Positions 55,101 to 64,000 of a stretch of 64,000 nucleotides of DNA are shown here, piece after piece; within the stretch, counting starts at the first letter, position 1; every line of letters begins with the position of its first letter. This DNA is from Acanthochromis polyacanthus (Eukaryota; Chordata; Actinopteri; Pomacentridae), in assembly GCF_021347895.1 (NCBI RefSeq), contig NC_067115.1:8394064-8458063 (forward strand), in the 5' to 3' direction. The translations under genes were made by a program, and so were the position numbers. Under the pieces are notes generated by a model. That model did no database searches and was not told where the DNA came from. It saw only the letters and a program-made list of their open reading frames with translations.

Positions 55101-58100
55101 CTGGTCCACCTTCATGGCCAAACCAAAGCTGCCTCTGTAGGAGGTGCTGTCTCTCACCACAAACGTTCCTGCTTCTTTATCTTTTATCAGGGCTTCAGCT
55201 AGAATAAGGAAAACATAACAGAGACAGTCAGAATTTGCTCAGTCTTGTCCTACCTGCCTGCAGGGAAACAAAAACACCAGATGATAGACAGGGAAATAAC
55301 CTCAGAGCTGATGTGAGAGACATTCCAGAGTCTCACCTTCTGCTCTGCTCAAATGTGGGCGGAACCAAAACTTTGAAGTGTCCATGACAAACTTCATCGA
55401 TGGTTGGCTGCCTTTAAAATAGGCTTGGAAGCCTGAGGTGCTCGTCCGAGGTTTGGCAGCTGGGACGGTGGGTATCAGGTCGATTTGTGGAAGCTGATCC
55501 TGTTGTGGTGCTCCGTTGACCAGCAGTACAGGGATATCAGTGAGTGACCCAGAGAGTGAAGCCGGGCTGCTGTGGACTCCTTTACTGTGGAGCTCCTGTA
55601 GATGCCCTCGCTTTGTCAGCGAAGGTTTGTCTGGGCTGGTGCAGATATCAAACGGCCTCGACCTCGACCCGTCGCTGAAGGAACTTGGAGTGTAAGAAAG
55701 GATGGACTCTGGAGAGTCGGCATCTTCACCGGCCAACGACAAGTTGCTGTGCACAGAGGAAGAGCAAATGTTGCAAATTCACACATTAGTTCAGACTGTG
55801 GTTCCACTGCAAAATCACAAACAAATGTCAATCCAGTAAGTCCCTTCGTGCGTTGTCTGGTCTGCCTTTAACCCATTAAGCATTATTCTGTGTTTTTAAA
55901 CTATAATTCCAAATTTAGTCGGTAACAGCTGCAAAACTGTGAGCACCAAATGAACAACTCTGGATGAGAGACGCTTGGGAGAATATTATACACCAGGTCA
56001 AAGTGAGATCTGAAAAACTACAACAAAAGTTGCTATTTTTTAACTTCTTCCCAATTAACCCTCTGAAAACAAAAGGTTTTCATTGAGTCATTTTCACTGC
56101 ATTATAGAGTCCTGCACCTGGAAACAGTACAGCTATGACCAGAGAGAGAGAGGACTCAGAAAACTGTTTACAGTGTCATAAATCATAATTAGAAAAAACT
56201 ATGTAAAATTATTTATTTATTTTACTTTTTTTTTCCAAAATTGAAAAAAACTGTACCTCTACTATACTATAGATATTTTAATACTTACATTTTTAATTTA
56301 TCTTTATACTTGCCTTCTATCTTCTTGGTATGAACTCAGTCTGCAGTTCAGCCAAAAAGTACCAGGATTTTTGTCATTTGACGGCTTCATGTTTATGTCA
56401 GAGCACAGAATTTTTTTGTTTTTTTACATAGTCTGGTTGAAGCTAATGGTTCATTTGTGGTGAATTTTGAAATGGGGCATGTAGAAAAAAAGTGAAAGTC
56501 ATTAATGTTACTGAACCTGTTCTAAAAGTTCTCTGGCAAATTTGATGTAACCCAACTGAAACACAACAGTGCTGCACCCATTTTGTCATGTTAGTAGTAG
56601 GCACCTTCTTCCTAGGTTTCAAACTTTAAAAAATGGCATCAGTTGTGTTTTTAATAACAGATAGATTAGATTTTTTCGCTTCTTGCATGGCTAAGATTCA
56701 GACTTTATCCTTGTCCAATAGCAGGCCTTGCTTTAAGCTGTGAGTTTTACCTGCCAAGGATGTAGCTGGTGTCTGAGCACGTAGACGTGGACAGCAGCGA
56801 GATGGCGCTGTTTCTGTTGGAGGGTGACAAGCGCAGGGATCCCTGGGAACAGTCCTGCTTCGTAGATGGCTGTCTTCTGGGGGCACTTCCACATGGCAGT
56901 GGAGGCAGCGAGGACGACGGGGAGCTGGAAAACACCAGCGCGCCGTGGGGGCTGCAGCTGATACTGCTGTTTGAGGGGATGGGTATACTGGGTGACACTG
57001 ATGGGACCACTGTGGATGAAGAGCTGGGAGGACATCCTCTAGAAACCAGCACACAGGGGGAGGCATCTTCATCTGAGGACAGGGTGTCTGAGGAAAGAAA
57101 GTGTTTGGAAAACTGAAATATTCCAGTAAATGTACTGTAAAAATTCATGTTTCACAGAAAATAAGTATTCATTTACATGTAAACCTGGAACAAGAAAAGG
57201 CAGTCAAAATCAGTTTTTTTTGCAAATATTAATACATTTTTTAAGAGCATGTGACCACAACATGTAGACCTTTTTTGAACTGTTTTTAGATCCACTACAA
57301 ATTTAATTATTTACAGGTTGGTACACAGCTGACATCCCTATTTGACAACTGTTAGAATCCATATTATGGCAAGAACCAGTCAGCTAAGTCAAGAGAAACG
57401 ACAGTCCATCATTGCTTTAAGACAGCAAAACCAGTTCACATGAGGACCTCTCCAGAAAAGGAAGACCAAGAGACACCTCCTCTGCTGCTGAGGAGAAGTT
57501 CATCCGAGTCACCAAGTTTATTGCAAGTTAACAGCACCTCAGATTAGAGCCCAGATAAATGCCACTCAAGAGTTCTAGTAGCAGACACATCTCTACATCA
57601 ACTGTTCAGAGGAGACTGACCAATCAGGACTTTATGGTCAAATAGCTGCTAAGAAACCACTACTAAGGAAAAGCAACAAGCAGAAGAGATTTGTTTGGGC
57701 CAAGAAACACGAGGAATGGACATTAGACCAGTGGAAATCTGTGCTTTGGTCTGATGAGTCCAAACGTGAGATCTTTGGTTCCGCCCGCCGTGTCTGTGTG
57801 ACGCAGAAAAGATGAACGGATGGTCTCTACATGCATGGTTCCCACCGTGAAGCATGGAGGAGGAGGTGTGATGGTGTGAGGGTTCTTTGCTGGTGATACT
57901 GTTGGGGATTTATTCAAAACTGGAGGCAAACTGAACCAGCATGGCTACCAGGGCATCCTGTAGCGACATGCCATCCTATCCAGTTTGCGTTTAGTTGAAT
58001 GGTCTTTTTTTTTTTTTTAACATATTTGCATGTCATGAAAGATCAAAATAATCAGTGGACAAAGCCCTGCATGTTTCCAGACTCATCTGATTTCATGCTT

Positions 58101-60488
58101 TGATTTACAACATGGGCTTAGCCTCTGCATGCAAACACAGACAGACCCAGGATAAAGACCTTCATATTTGTTCTGCAGGTGCCTGCTTGCACAGAGCAGC
58201 TCATTCCTCCCAAACTAAAAGCTCTGAGTGTCTCTGCTGTTGCGGTGATACCAAAACACTTGGGGGAGTCTCAGCTTGTTCTTGTGCGTTTGAGGATGTT
58301 CCTGCCTCATTGTGTGGATTTAAGTTTAGGCCCTTTGGAAAACACCCAAGTCTGCAGGCAGTGTGTGAGCCAGACGGGAGGCTTCTGCAATCGAAGTTAC
58401 ATAACCATGACTAGTGTCTGCACAAAGCAAAATCTGCCAGAGTGTAGGTAGAGGCTTTGGTAAGTGGTGTTACTAAAGAGAAAAACTACTTTTACTAAAG
58501 ATACTGAAGGAGTTGTCATCAACACAGCATCAAATGAACGTTGAAGCAGGCTGTGTTCTCTGCACTGTTGCTTGATTTCCTTTAAACTCAGCACTCGGTT
58601 TCATAAACCTTCGACCCAACATCTGTTAAGATTAGCAACAGGAAATCCATTTGTATGCTTTCTTGACACTTGTATGCACTTTCTGATGCGAGCGGGTCTG
58701 AGTGAAGACGCTGCTGTTACACCCTGATGCTTTCTGTCTGCAGCCAGCATGTGCAGGGTGTGGCAGCCGCGTGGGCTGAGGTGTAATTACCACACGATTA
58801 TAAATATTAAAATGATCTATCTGAAGGGCGGGTAAATTTCCAAAGGCCCAGGCTGTCTGTGCTGTTCATTTACGGGGGTTACTGTGATTTTTAGTATGCT
58901 CTGTGGCTCACCTCTGTAGTTTGGAGGCCGGACTGAGTTGCACTTTATTGACACTGTGCTCATGCTTTTCAGTCAGAAAAATATGTAATTGCAAGTATTC
59001 AATTTGTGATGTAAGTCAAGCTTCAGTTCATTGCCCACTGTGTGATAGATTTAGAACATGTGATGGAGTTTTACCGCATGATCACATAAGGACAACATCA
59101 TTAATTTGGTAAAACACAGACACAACAGTTTAAACCTTAGGTCAAACAAAGATATATGAGGTGTGGTTAAATAATTACACTGGCCTGATGACAGTCAAAC
59201 CACAGCATGCATGCCTGAACAACAAAGTAGACACTGATTAATGGGCTTAGCATAAACAACAACTGAGTGTTTCAGTTGGCTTGAATTACATAAAAATGAA
59301 TTACAGCATTGGTCTCATTATGTAACCCTCTAAACCCCAAAACTGTGAGTTTGAAAGGCATGTTACATTTTTAAAAATCACTAGAATTCCAGCATGCATC
59401 AGTGCCAAAAACTGAAAAAAAAATTAAAAATCCCTTGCGTTTTTAACTTTCTGACGCTCTTTGAACTGTTCGTCTGTGATATGTCGTTCCATTGGAAAAA
59501 TTAGTTATATCAAAATTTCATATTTCATCAAAATCCCTTTATTTTGCATGTCTTGCTTCAGAATTTGCAAAAAATCAAATGCGTACAGTTGCCAGATTCA
59601 GTTCAATCAAAAAACAAAAACTAAAACCTCTGTTGTCCCAGGCACAACAGTGAAGACATGAGTGACTTTGAGTTTGACCAACAGTCACATAAATCTATTT
59701 TTCCCTGGCTGAGCTGCAGGCTGTGTGTGCACAGAGCAGACAGGAGACACATATATGAACAAAATGTAAACAATAAAAAAAGCTATAATATGTATGTTTT
59801 TCCCGGTTATGGGAACATCTGTGGGCATTTGGAATGTTGGATGTTGATTTTATGCTTTATCAGTTTTTAGAAAATAACTCTTTTTTTAAAAATCACTTTT
59901 ATTACTATTTTATACTATTACATTTATTTATTTTTTCTAATTTCTGTCCTAAGTGTCCGACTGCACAAAACCTATTTTTGAGTTCTTCCTACTTCTAGCT
60001 ATGGTTGTGCTGTTTCCACAGAGTATTTTATATTGCAGTGAAAAGTGGTGGGGAAAAATGTGACAGGAACAAATAAAAATGACAAGAAACTGCTTGTGGC
60101 TCCGCGGGTAAACAGCCATCTCATGTATCCTAAGTTACATGTCTAGCTCTTTGATAACTGCATTTCCTCAAATTTCAGTTTCGGACAGCAAGAGTAGTAA
60201 TACAGCGACTTAAGTTTGAACAGTGATGAAACAAAAGCAGGCCTCAGTGTAAAATATCTTTATAGTCATGCTGTACCTGTGGGGGGCTGATCCGTGAAGA
60301 ACTTTTGCTGATCCTGATGGGCTCAAATGTCGGATCCAGATCCATGATGAGCTGGTTGAGATTTCGAGGGAAATTTCAAGTTCAGGGTCGTCATGGTGAT
60401 CGTTGGGATGCTGACCCGTCTCCGGCGCTGGGTCCAAGCGGATGGTTTGACCCACTCTCAAGACGTGGTTGGGCATCATGTGGGACAT
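46043..60488 (-). CDS. tns4: Tensin-4 (CTEN)-like focal-adhesion adaptor (split gene)
   Basis: Coding exons on the minus strand: 60488-60277, 57087-56751, 55746-55337, 55198-55067, 51851-51759, 51276-51199, 51084-51022, 47894-47729, 47613-47545, 46299-46270 and 46175-46043. From 57087 onward every junction is AG/GT and in phase. Domains: a Ser/Pro-rich region ([19 protein letters not shown]); an SH2 domain starting [12 protein letters not shown] with the phosphotyrosine-binding Arg in [20 protein letters not shown]; then a PTB domain ending MFGFVAKG and [13 protein letters not shown]. Like TNS4 and unlike TNS1-3, no actin-binding or PTEN-like N-terminus is present. It is expected to link integrin tails and phosphotyrosine proteins at focal adhesions. 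The first coding exon appears frameshifted, and its phase does not fit the next exon. Confidence 0.87.
46270..46299 (-). CDS. tns4: tns4 30-nt exon
   Basis: CTCACAG|ATGGG to CCAAG|GTGAGC. Spliced in phase it gives [11 protein letters not shown] between DPDKR and MFGFVAK, where human TNS4 has KWQKYCKPSW. Confidence 0.8.
46390..47380. repeat. AT-rich repeat family, copies in both orientations
   Basis: Related to 15640-16330: repeats of ATATCTGTAAAAT and GTAATTTTA-AGTCAAA. Around 47220-47330 the same words appear inverted (TGTCACTGTTTTACTGTATTT). Intronic in tns4. Confidence 0.6.
47545..47613 (-). CDS. tns4: tns4 PTB exon (69 nt)
   Basis: TTCACAG|GCTCTTC to GAGACT|GTGAGT. It encodes [20 protein letters not shown], matching VFFRRHYP.. 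of tensins. Confidence 0.93.
47729..47894 (-). CDS. tns4: tns4 PTB exon (166 nt)
   Basis: GTGCAG|CCTGTAAC to AGAAA|GTAAGG. It encodes [20 protein letters not shown] and [14 protein letters not shown], the first strands of the PTB domain. Confidence 0.94.
47940..51000. other. tns4 intronic sequence, AT-rich
   Basis: No coding sequence recognised. 48350-48830 is a very AT-rich stretch distantly similar to the 46390-47380 repeats. Confidence 0.4.
51022..51084 (-). CDS. tns4: tns4 63-nt exon, SH2-PTB linker
   Basis: CACACAG|ATCTGG to ATAG|GTGAAT, phase 1 to phase 1. It encodes the acidic/Lys-rich linker [20 protein letters not shown]. Not conserved, but splice signals and phase fit exactly. Confidence 0.75.
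   Translation of the reverse strand: MWKQQRRRQMKKQHLRTPTK
51199..51276 (-). CDS. tns4: tns4 SH2 C-terminal exon (78 nt)
   Basis: CTTCACAG|GTAGTC to CAAAG|GTGACT. It encodes [20 protein letters not shown], matching the SLSAFVCQHSIMALALPCKL pattern of TNS4. Confidence 0.95.
51759..51851 (-). CDS. tns4: tns4 SH2 exon (93 nt)
   Basis: CCAAACAG|GAGAGAGC to TTTG|GTAAGT. It encodes [20 protein letters not shown] and EPYFG, typical of tensin SH2 domains. Confidence 0.96.
52170..52630 (-). repeat. Interspersed repeat family 'A', partial copy
   Basis: Contains CATTAGTGACTCAGCTGTAGC and AGTCACGTGACAAA (52320-52356), the inverse of the CACATGACTGTTGGTCAGAGCTGAGTCACTAA module. Confidence 0.65.
53040..53280 (+). 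repeat. LINE-type 3' tail fragment
   Basis: Ends CACAAAAATTTCCTTCGTGAATAAAGAAGTTGTATCTTATCTTT, a common non-LTR retrotransposon 3' end with a short ATCTT repeat. 5' truncated. Confidence 0.5.
53281..55060. other. tns4 intronic sequence, nothing recognised
   Basis: A 50-odd-codon frame from ATG 53372 and frames near 53740-54340 lack similarity or splice support. Confidence 0.35.
55067..55198 (-). CDS. tns4: tns4 SH2 exon with phosphotyrosine-binding Arg
   Basis: TTATTCTAG|CTGAAG to CCCAG|GTGAGC. It encodes [20 protein letters not shown], then [16 protein letters not shown] is the FLVRES-type motif with its conserved Arg. Confidence 0.96.
55337..55746 (-). CDS. tns4: tns4 exon: Ser-rich region and SH2 start
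   Basis: GTGCACAG|CAACTT to CAGAAG|GTGAGA, 410 nt. It encodes [31 protein letters not shown] (human: MVDIPIVLING) and [20 protein letters not shown], where the SH2 domain begins. Confidence 0.95.
56050..56540 (+). repeat. Interspersed repeat family 'A', truncated copy
   Basis: Starts TTAACCCTCTGAAAACAAAAGG and includes CACTGCATTATAGAGTCCTGCACC and a shortened TTTTTGTCATTTGACGGCTTC module. Confidence 0.65.
56751..57087 (-). CDS. tns4: tns4 Ser/Pro-rich exon (337 nt)
   Basis: CTTTCCTCAG|ACACCCTG to TTGGCAG|GTAAAA. In the frame that fits the next exon it reads [17 protein letters not shown] through [19 protein letters not shown], comparable to RISVLSASPVSDVSYMFG of TNS4. It needs one base from the preceding exon. 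Confidence 0.88.
57360..57990 (+). mobile_element. Tc1/mariner-like element remnant, antisense in a tns4 intron
   Basis: The plus strand shows the Tc1 order: [16 protein letters not shown] (HTH region), [34 protein letters not shown] (DE of the catalytic site), then HGGGGV.. and WLPGHPV. Multiple stops and frameshifts; both ends truncated. Confidence 0.85.
57991..59320. other. tns4 intronic sequence with one unassigned open frame
   Basis: A plus-strand frame at 58179-58451 (91 codons with a Cys cluster, [17 protein letters not shown]) follows an AG after a pyrimidine-rich stretch. No family was recognised; likely chance. Confidence 0.3.
59323..60100 (-). repeat. Interspersed repeat family 'A' copy, inverted
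   Basis: Begins AACCCTCTAAACCCCAAAAC and carries GACCAACAGTCACATAA (59676) and GCTGTTTCCACAGAGTATTTTATATTGCAGTGAAAA (60010), inverses of the family modules. Confidence 0.75.
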
Positions 60489-60530
60489 GCCTTCAGTTGC
60501 AGGCATCATGTTATTTGAAGTCACTGTCTC
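60277..60530 (-). CDS. tns4: tns4 first coding exon, apparently frameshifted
   Basis: Acceptor GTTTCCAG|GAGACAG, donor CCACAG|GTACAG. The start is taken as ATG at 60488 ([15 protein letters not shown]), echoing the MSQVM start of TNS4; two earlier in-frame Mets lie at 60510 and 60507. The frame reads to [10 protein letters not shown] (about 60365). The conserved continuation [18 protein letters not shown] lies in another frame, so one base seems missing just after SLE. Real mutation or sequencing error cannot be told apart. Confidence 0.7.
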
Positions 60531-60639
60531 CTGGAAACACAAAGCAGAGAGATCAGTTACTGTAATCACAGCCTCGCTTTGCTCCTCTTTGCGAAACACA
60601 CCCAGCTTTTTTCCCCACATACTCAGTGGAAAATGAATC

Positions 60640-61990
60640 TGTTATGGCAACTGTAATGCACCACACATAAACACCTACTGTAAGTTCTTAATTGGTGTTT
60701 TTTTTTTTTTTTTATCATTGTTGGCAAATAATAGCTTAAATTTGAATTTGTAGTTGTTACATTTTAACGAGACTTAAGCTACAGTGTTTTTTTATTGCAA
60801 TTTAGAGCTGCAGCAATTATTTGATTGCTTGCCAACAAATAGAAGTTAAATGATATTTTACAACAAGTATTTTGACAATAGATTAACTGTTTTAAATATT
60901 TTTTAACTGAAAAAATGTCTAAATTCTCTGATTCGTCCGATTCTTTTTTCCTCTTTGACAGCAAACTGAATATCTTTGGCTCGTGGCCAAGACAAGACAA
61001 ATGCTGTTCAACATTTTTCACTATTATCTGACACTTTCTGGACCAAACCAGTAACTGATTAATCGAGAAAATAATCAACACTGTATATCAGAGTTCCTGT
61101 GTAGTTGCAGCCCTGTAGCAATTAAATCGAATCTGAGCATTTAATTAAAAAAATACCCAACAGACATGAGTAAATGAAGCTCCAGTTAGCAAAACTGATT
61201 AAAAACATATAAATGTGTTTTTGTTTTTTTTAAACTTCTATCATTTTGGTCCTGGTGATTTTCCTTGATGTTGGCTAAAACCTCTTTGGGAACTCGCCAA
61301 AAATTCCTCCTTGCAGGAAAAACCCCTGGCGCTGTGTTGTCATGTATTCGGTTGCTTCATCACTGTGAAGCCTGTTCCCAGTATTCTAACATCCACTGCA
61401 CTTCAGTGTTTAAATTTCTTAAGTTGTTACTCAGAAAACAAACAGTGCGTGTCCAAATCAGTCAGTACTTGTAGCTGAGTCTTGCAACATGTTTGAAAAC
61501 CACTCAGAGAACTGACACAGGCTGAATAAATGTTATATTCCAGTGCTGATATCAGCATGAATAGCTGTTAGTGAGGCAATGTGAGGGAGGATCAGCTCAT
61601 TCTCTCTGCATTTCAGACAAGGCGTGGAGCTCCATGAGTCAGCCAGGTGACTGATGGTTGCCATGGCTTCTCTTGTGTTTTGATAAAACAGCAAAACTTT
61701 AAGTAATATTTTGGAAAATCGACTGAAGATGGAAATCTTTTAGAAGACTCAGATAATCCAATTCTACAAAGGTTTAGTGACAAAATGTGCATGAAAAAAA
61801 CTGGCGTGTGAGCTGGACTGCAGCTTTTGAGATATTCAAAGATTATTTGATCTCAGAAAGTTAAGTCAGACTAGAATATTGTGTCCCTGCTATGACCTGC
61901 TGCACTAATAATTGACTGTCCATGCATATTTTACCCGTAGAGAATAACCTGTATATTCTTTAACAAATCTTAAGACGAGGAAAAGTCATC
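60640..61990. other. tns4 first intron, nothing recognised
   Basis: AT-rich. No coding sequence, repeat boundary or RNA gene recognised. Confidence 0.4.
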
Positions 61991-61994
61991 TTAC

Positions 61995-62060
61995 CTTATA
62001 TTCTTGTATTTCTTTGATGATTCTTCTGTCTTCAGGCAGCTTTACTCTGTCTGTTCTGTG
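61995..62060 (-). other. tns4: tns4 putative untranslated first exon
   Basis: Minus-strand sequence ending ATATAAG|GTAAGAT is a strong donor, and ATG-free purine-rich sequence precedes it. The 5' end is a guess from the TATA-like element at about 62085-62095. Confidence 0.45.
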
Positions 62061-62082
62061 CTTTACACCTCCTGTGTTCCAT

Positions 62083-62171
62083 GCTTTTATTAATGATTAC
62101 CCAACCTTTTTCCAGATGAGCCAATCAGCAGCCAGGAGCACACATCCCTGTGACAGCAGCTGATGACGTCA
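62083..62171 (-). promoter_or_regulatory. tns4 candidate promoter: TATA-like and full CRE
   Basis: TGACGTCA (consensus cAMP response element, palindromic) at 62164-62171, AGCCAATCAGC (CCAAT) at about 62121-62131 on the plus strand, and TTAATAAAAG (minus) at about 62085-62095. Spacing to the putative first exon is reasonable for a minus-strand promoter. Confidence 0.45.
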
Positions 62172-62645
62172 TATTGGCAGTGCAAAGTATGTGACTGGAG
62201 GCGTGTTTTTCCTAACCATGAAATCAGATCTACACTGTAGTAAGTTGGATATGCAATCACTCATAATTACTTCCATGGTAGTATGATGAAAAATACAAGA
62301 AAAAACATAATCCTCTGGGGGTGTTTGAGGCTAGAAACACTCCCACATTGTATTTGACACACTGGCATCGGCCCGAATGTCTTCCAGGTACATTATCTTC
62401 TTGATATTTCCAAGGAAGCATTAGCATACCTGCACTGTTCCATTGTGCAATTGTGTCTGTCTTACTTTCAGTATCAAATAGCTTCAGAAAAAACTTGGCT
62501 GGATCTGATTTTTTATTTTTTTTTAACTTTACAAATTCCTGTTGTTTGTGCTTTTTCTTTGATTCTTTGAATATGTCCTGCTTGTTTAAGGTTTAAAGCT
62601 CGAGTACGCAGCATATTCCAGAAGTATTTTTGTGTCATATTTGTT

Positions 62646-62802
62646 AAAGGACTGCACAGTGACTTGGTGGTTAGCACGTGTGAATGTGAGTGTGATTGTT
62701 TGTCTCTATGTGGAGCCCTGTGACAGACTGGTGACCTGTCCCCAACCTTCTACCTCCGTAGCCCTAATGAGGATTAAGTGGTGTATAGTGATGGATGGAT
62801 GG
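62646..62802 (+). mobile_element. SINE-like tRNA-derived repeat, copy 4 (internally deleted)
   Basis: Same family as 14119-14491 but only the head (ACTGCACAGTG.CTTGGTGGTTAGCAC) and tail (CCCTGTGACAGACTGGTGACC..GGATGGATGG) remain. Flanked by ATATTTGTT (62637-62645 and 62803-62811). Confidence 0.85.
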
Positions 62803-62811
62803 ATATTTGTT

Positions 62812-63520
62812 GAAAGTGTTTGTTTTTCACTGCAGGAAGTTGCTGGTCGAACCTTTGTGTACGTTCTGACCGTAAGAACTGCCTTTGTAGAAGCTCGTTT
62901 TAGCAGAGTGCTGTACAATGGAACGAGATTAATGTGTTGGCAAGTGTGTTTAGCTTAAAGTCAGAGTTTTCAGATTCACAAATGTCTTTTAACCTAGATC
63001 ACCATGATAACTGATGCTGTTCAGATGGAAGTTAAATCGGCTGTTAGAAGCATCTCCTTTCATCAGTTCTTTCCCTAATGATTCTTTGTGAGTGATTCAG
63101 ATTCTCATCTCAGGGAAAATCTGCAAACCTGTTGAGCTGTACACAGAAACCTACACGTATTAATTTTGTGACACAGAAAACATGTAAATATGTATTTGTA
63201 CTTTTCCTTAATTGTTTTTCACTGCTGGTACTGCAGCTAATATAACACAGATTAGAAGTGTGAGTACTCCATTGTTATTTATCACAGAGAATATTTAAAT
63301 ATGATAATAACCAGAAAGGCTAAAGTGGCAGACAGTCAATAGAGTTAAACAAGGTTAAAGGTTTTCGAAATGAATCAATACAGCATCAGATACAATAATA
63401 AAAGAATCAAAAATGTCATATCCAAGTGAGGAAAAGGAACTGAGACTAGAAAGTAACCATAAAAATAGTAGTAATAAATAAAATAAAATGAATACAGAAA
63501 TGGATGTTCTATGTGTGTAT
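62812..63520. other. No gene recognised
   Basis: AT-rich non-coding sequence. Confidence 0.4.
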
Positions 63521-63528
63521 GAAGGAGG

Positions 63529-63529
<1 letters not shown>

Positions 63530-63598
<69 letters not shown>

Positions 63599-63624
63599 GC
63601 GTGTGTGTCTGCGTGCGAGTGTGT
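63530..63624 (+). repeat. (GT)n microsatellite
   Basis: About 60 nt of pure GT followed by GTGC-interrupted GT to 63624. It creates spurious Val/Cys and Thr/His frames. Confidence 0.97.
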
Positions 63625-63849
63625 TCGTGTATATTTCACATGTGATATATAATATATATGTTGATAATGACAGTGATATAAATAAGGAGATCAATGAATA
63701 ATAACAGTTATTTACATCATTACAATGATAATAGTGAACATAACAATTGTCAAAGCAATAGTGATTGAAACCGGACAATCCCCACACACAGAAACCACAC
63801 GGGGGGCCAGGACAGAGGGGCACGACCACCCCACCGCAAGGCTGCGGGT

Positions 63850-63965
63850 TTTTGTTTTTGTTTTTTTTTTCTTTCCCCCTTCCCTTTCTCTTCTCTTTTT
63901 TTCTCTTCTCCCTTCCTCCTTTCTTTTTCCTCTTTTTTCCCTTTTCTCTTTTTTATCTCTTCTTT

Positions 63966-63997
<32 letters not shown>

Positions 63998-64000
63998 TTT
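63850..64000 (+). repeat. Long pyrimidine tract with (CTTT)n at the window edge
   Basis: About 150 nt almost wholly C/T, ending in (CTTT)n from about 63965. It continues beyond the window. Confidence 0.9.

Noticed and set aside
58179..58451. Cys-containing 91-codon plus-strand frame
   Set aside because: A possible Cys-cluster exon, but no family was recognised and it lies antisense in a tns4 intron; kept only as a note.
63355..63829. Thr/His-repeat and Val/Cys-repeat frames
   Set aside because: Translations of the (GT)n microsatellite.

Overview
The window is vertebrate, most probably teleost fish, nuclear DNA. The genes are split by GT/AG introns. Exons encode an intermediate-filament rod and a tensin SH2/PTB tail. 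The rest is AT-rich sequence full of decayed transposons: Tc1-like pieces, a tRNA-like SINE of the kind common in teleosts, LINE-type 3' tails and microsatellites. There are no prokaryotic features, CRISPR arrays or operons. Species cannot be named from sequence alone.

Two host genes are well supported. (1) krt222 (keratin-222-like), plus strand, about 12992-41571. Ten coding exons can be joined with every splice phase matching (1635 nt, 544 codons plus stop). The 3' half matches the conserved KRT222 protein closely: the end of the rod and a tail containing WEGSFF and [11 protein letters not shown]. The 5' half encodes coil 1A and coil 1B of an ordinary type I keratin, which the mammalian KRT222 protein lacks. 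(2) tns4 (tensin-4/cten-like), minus strand, 61995-46043, with an untranslated first exon, a serine/proline-rich N-terminal half, an SH2 domain and a C-terminal PTB domain. Eleven coding exons were placed. The first coding exon seems to carry a one-base frameshift, and one small exon is probably missing from this model. The genes converge tail to tail, about 4.5 kb apart.

Layout: 1-1372 nothing recognised. 1373-3839 is a DNA transposon with long inverted repeats and a broken HEEADSR-type reading frame. 4055-11710 holds microsatellites, Tc1-like fragments and a GT-rich minisatellite (7840-8690). 12992-41571 is krt222, whose introns hold a tandem repeat split by a SINE, a RecQ-fragment element with perfect 9-bp target-site duplications, a THAP-like fragment, two strong hairpins and several repeat families. 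41572-46000 is intergenic. 46043-62100 is tns4 and its promoter. 62180-64000 is repeats, a (GT)n tract and a terminal pyrimidine tract.

Keratin-222 is a cytoskeletal intermediate-filament relative. Tensin-4 is a focal-adhesion adaptor expressed in epithelia. In humans KRT222 and TNS4 lie in the same part of 17q21, so their proximity looks like retained synteny rather than a functional operon.
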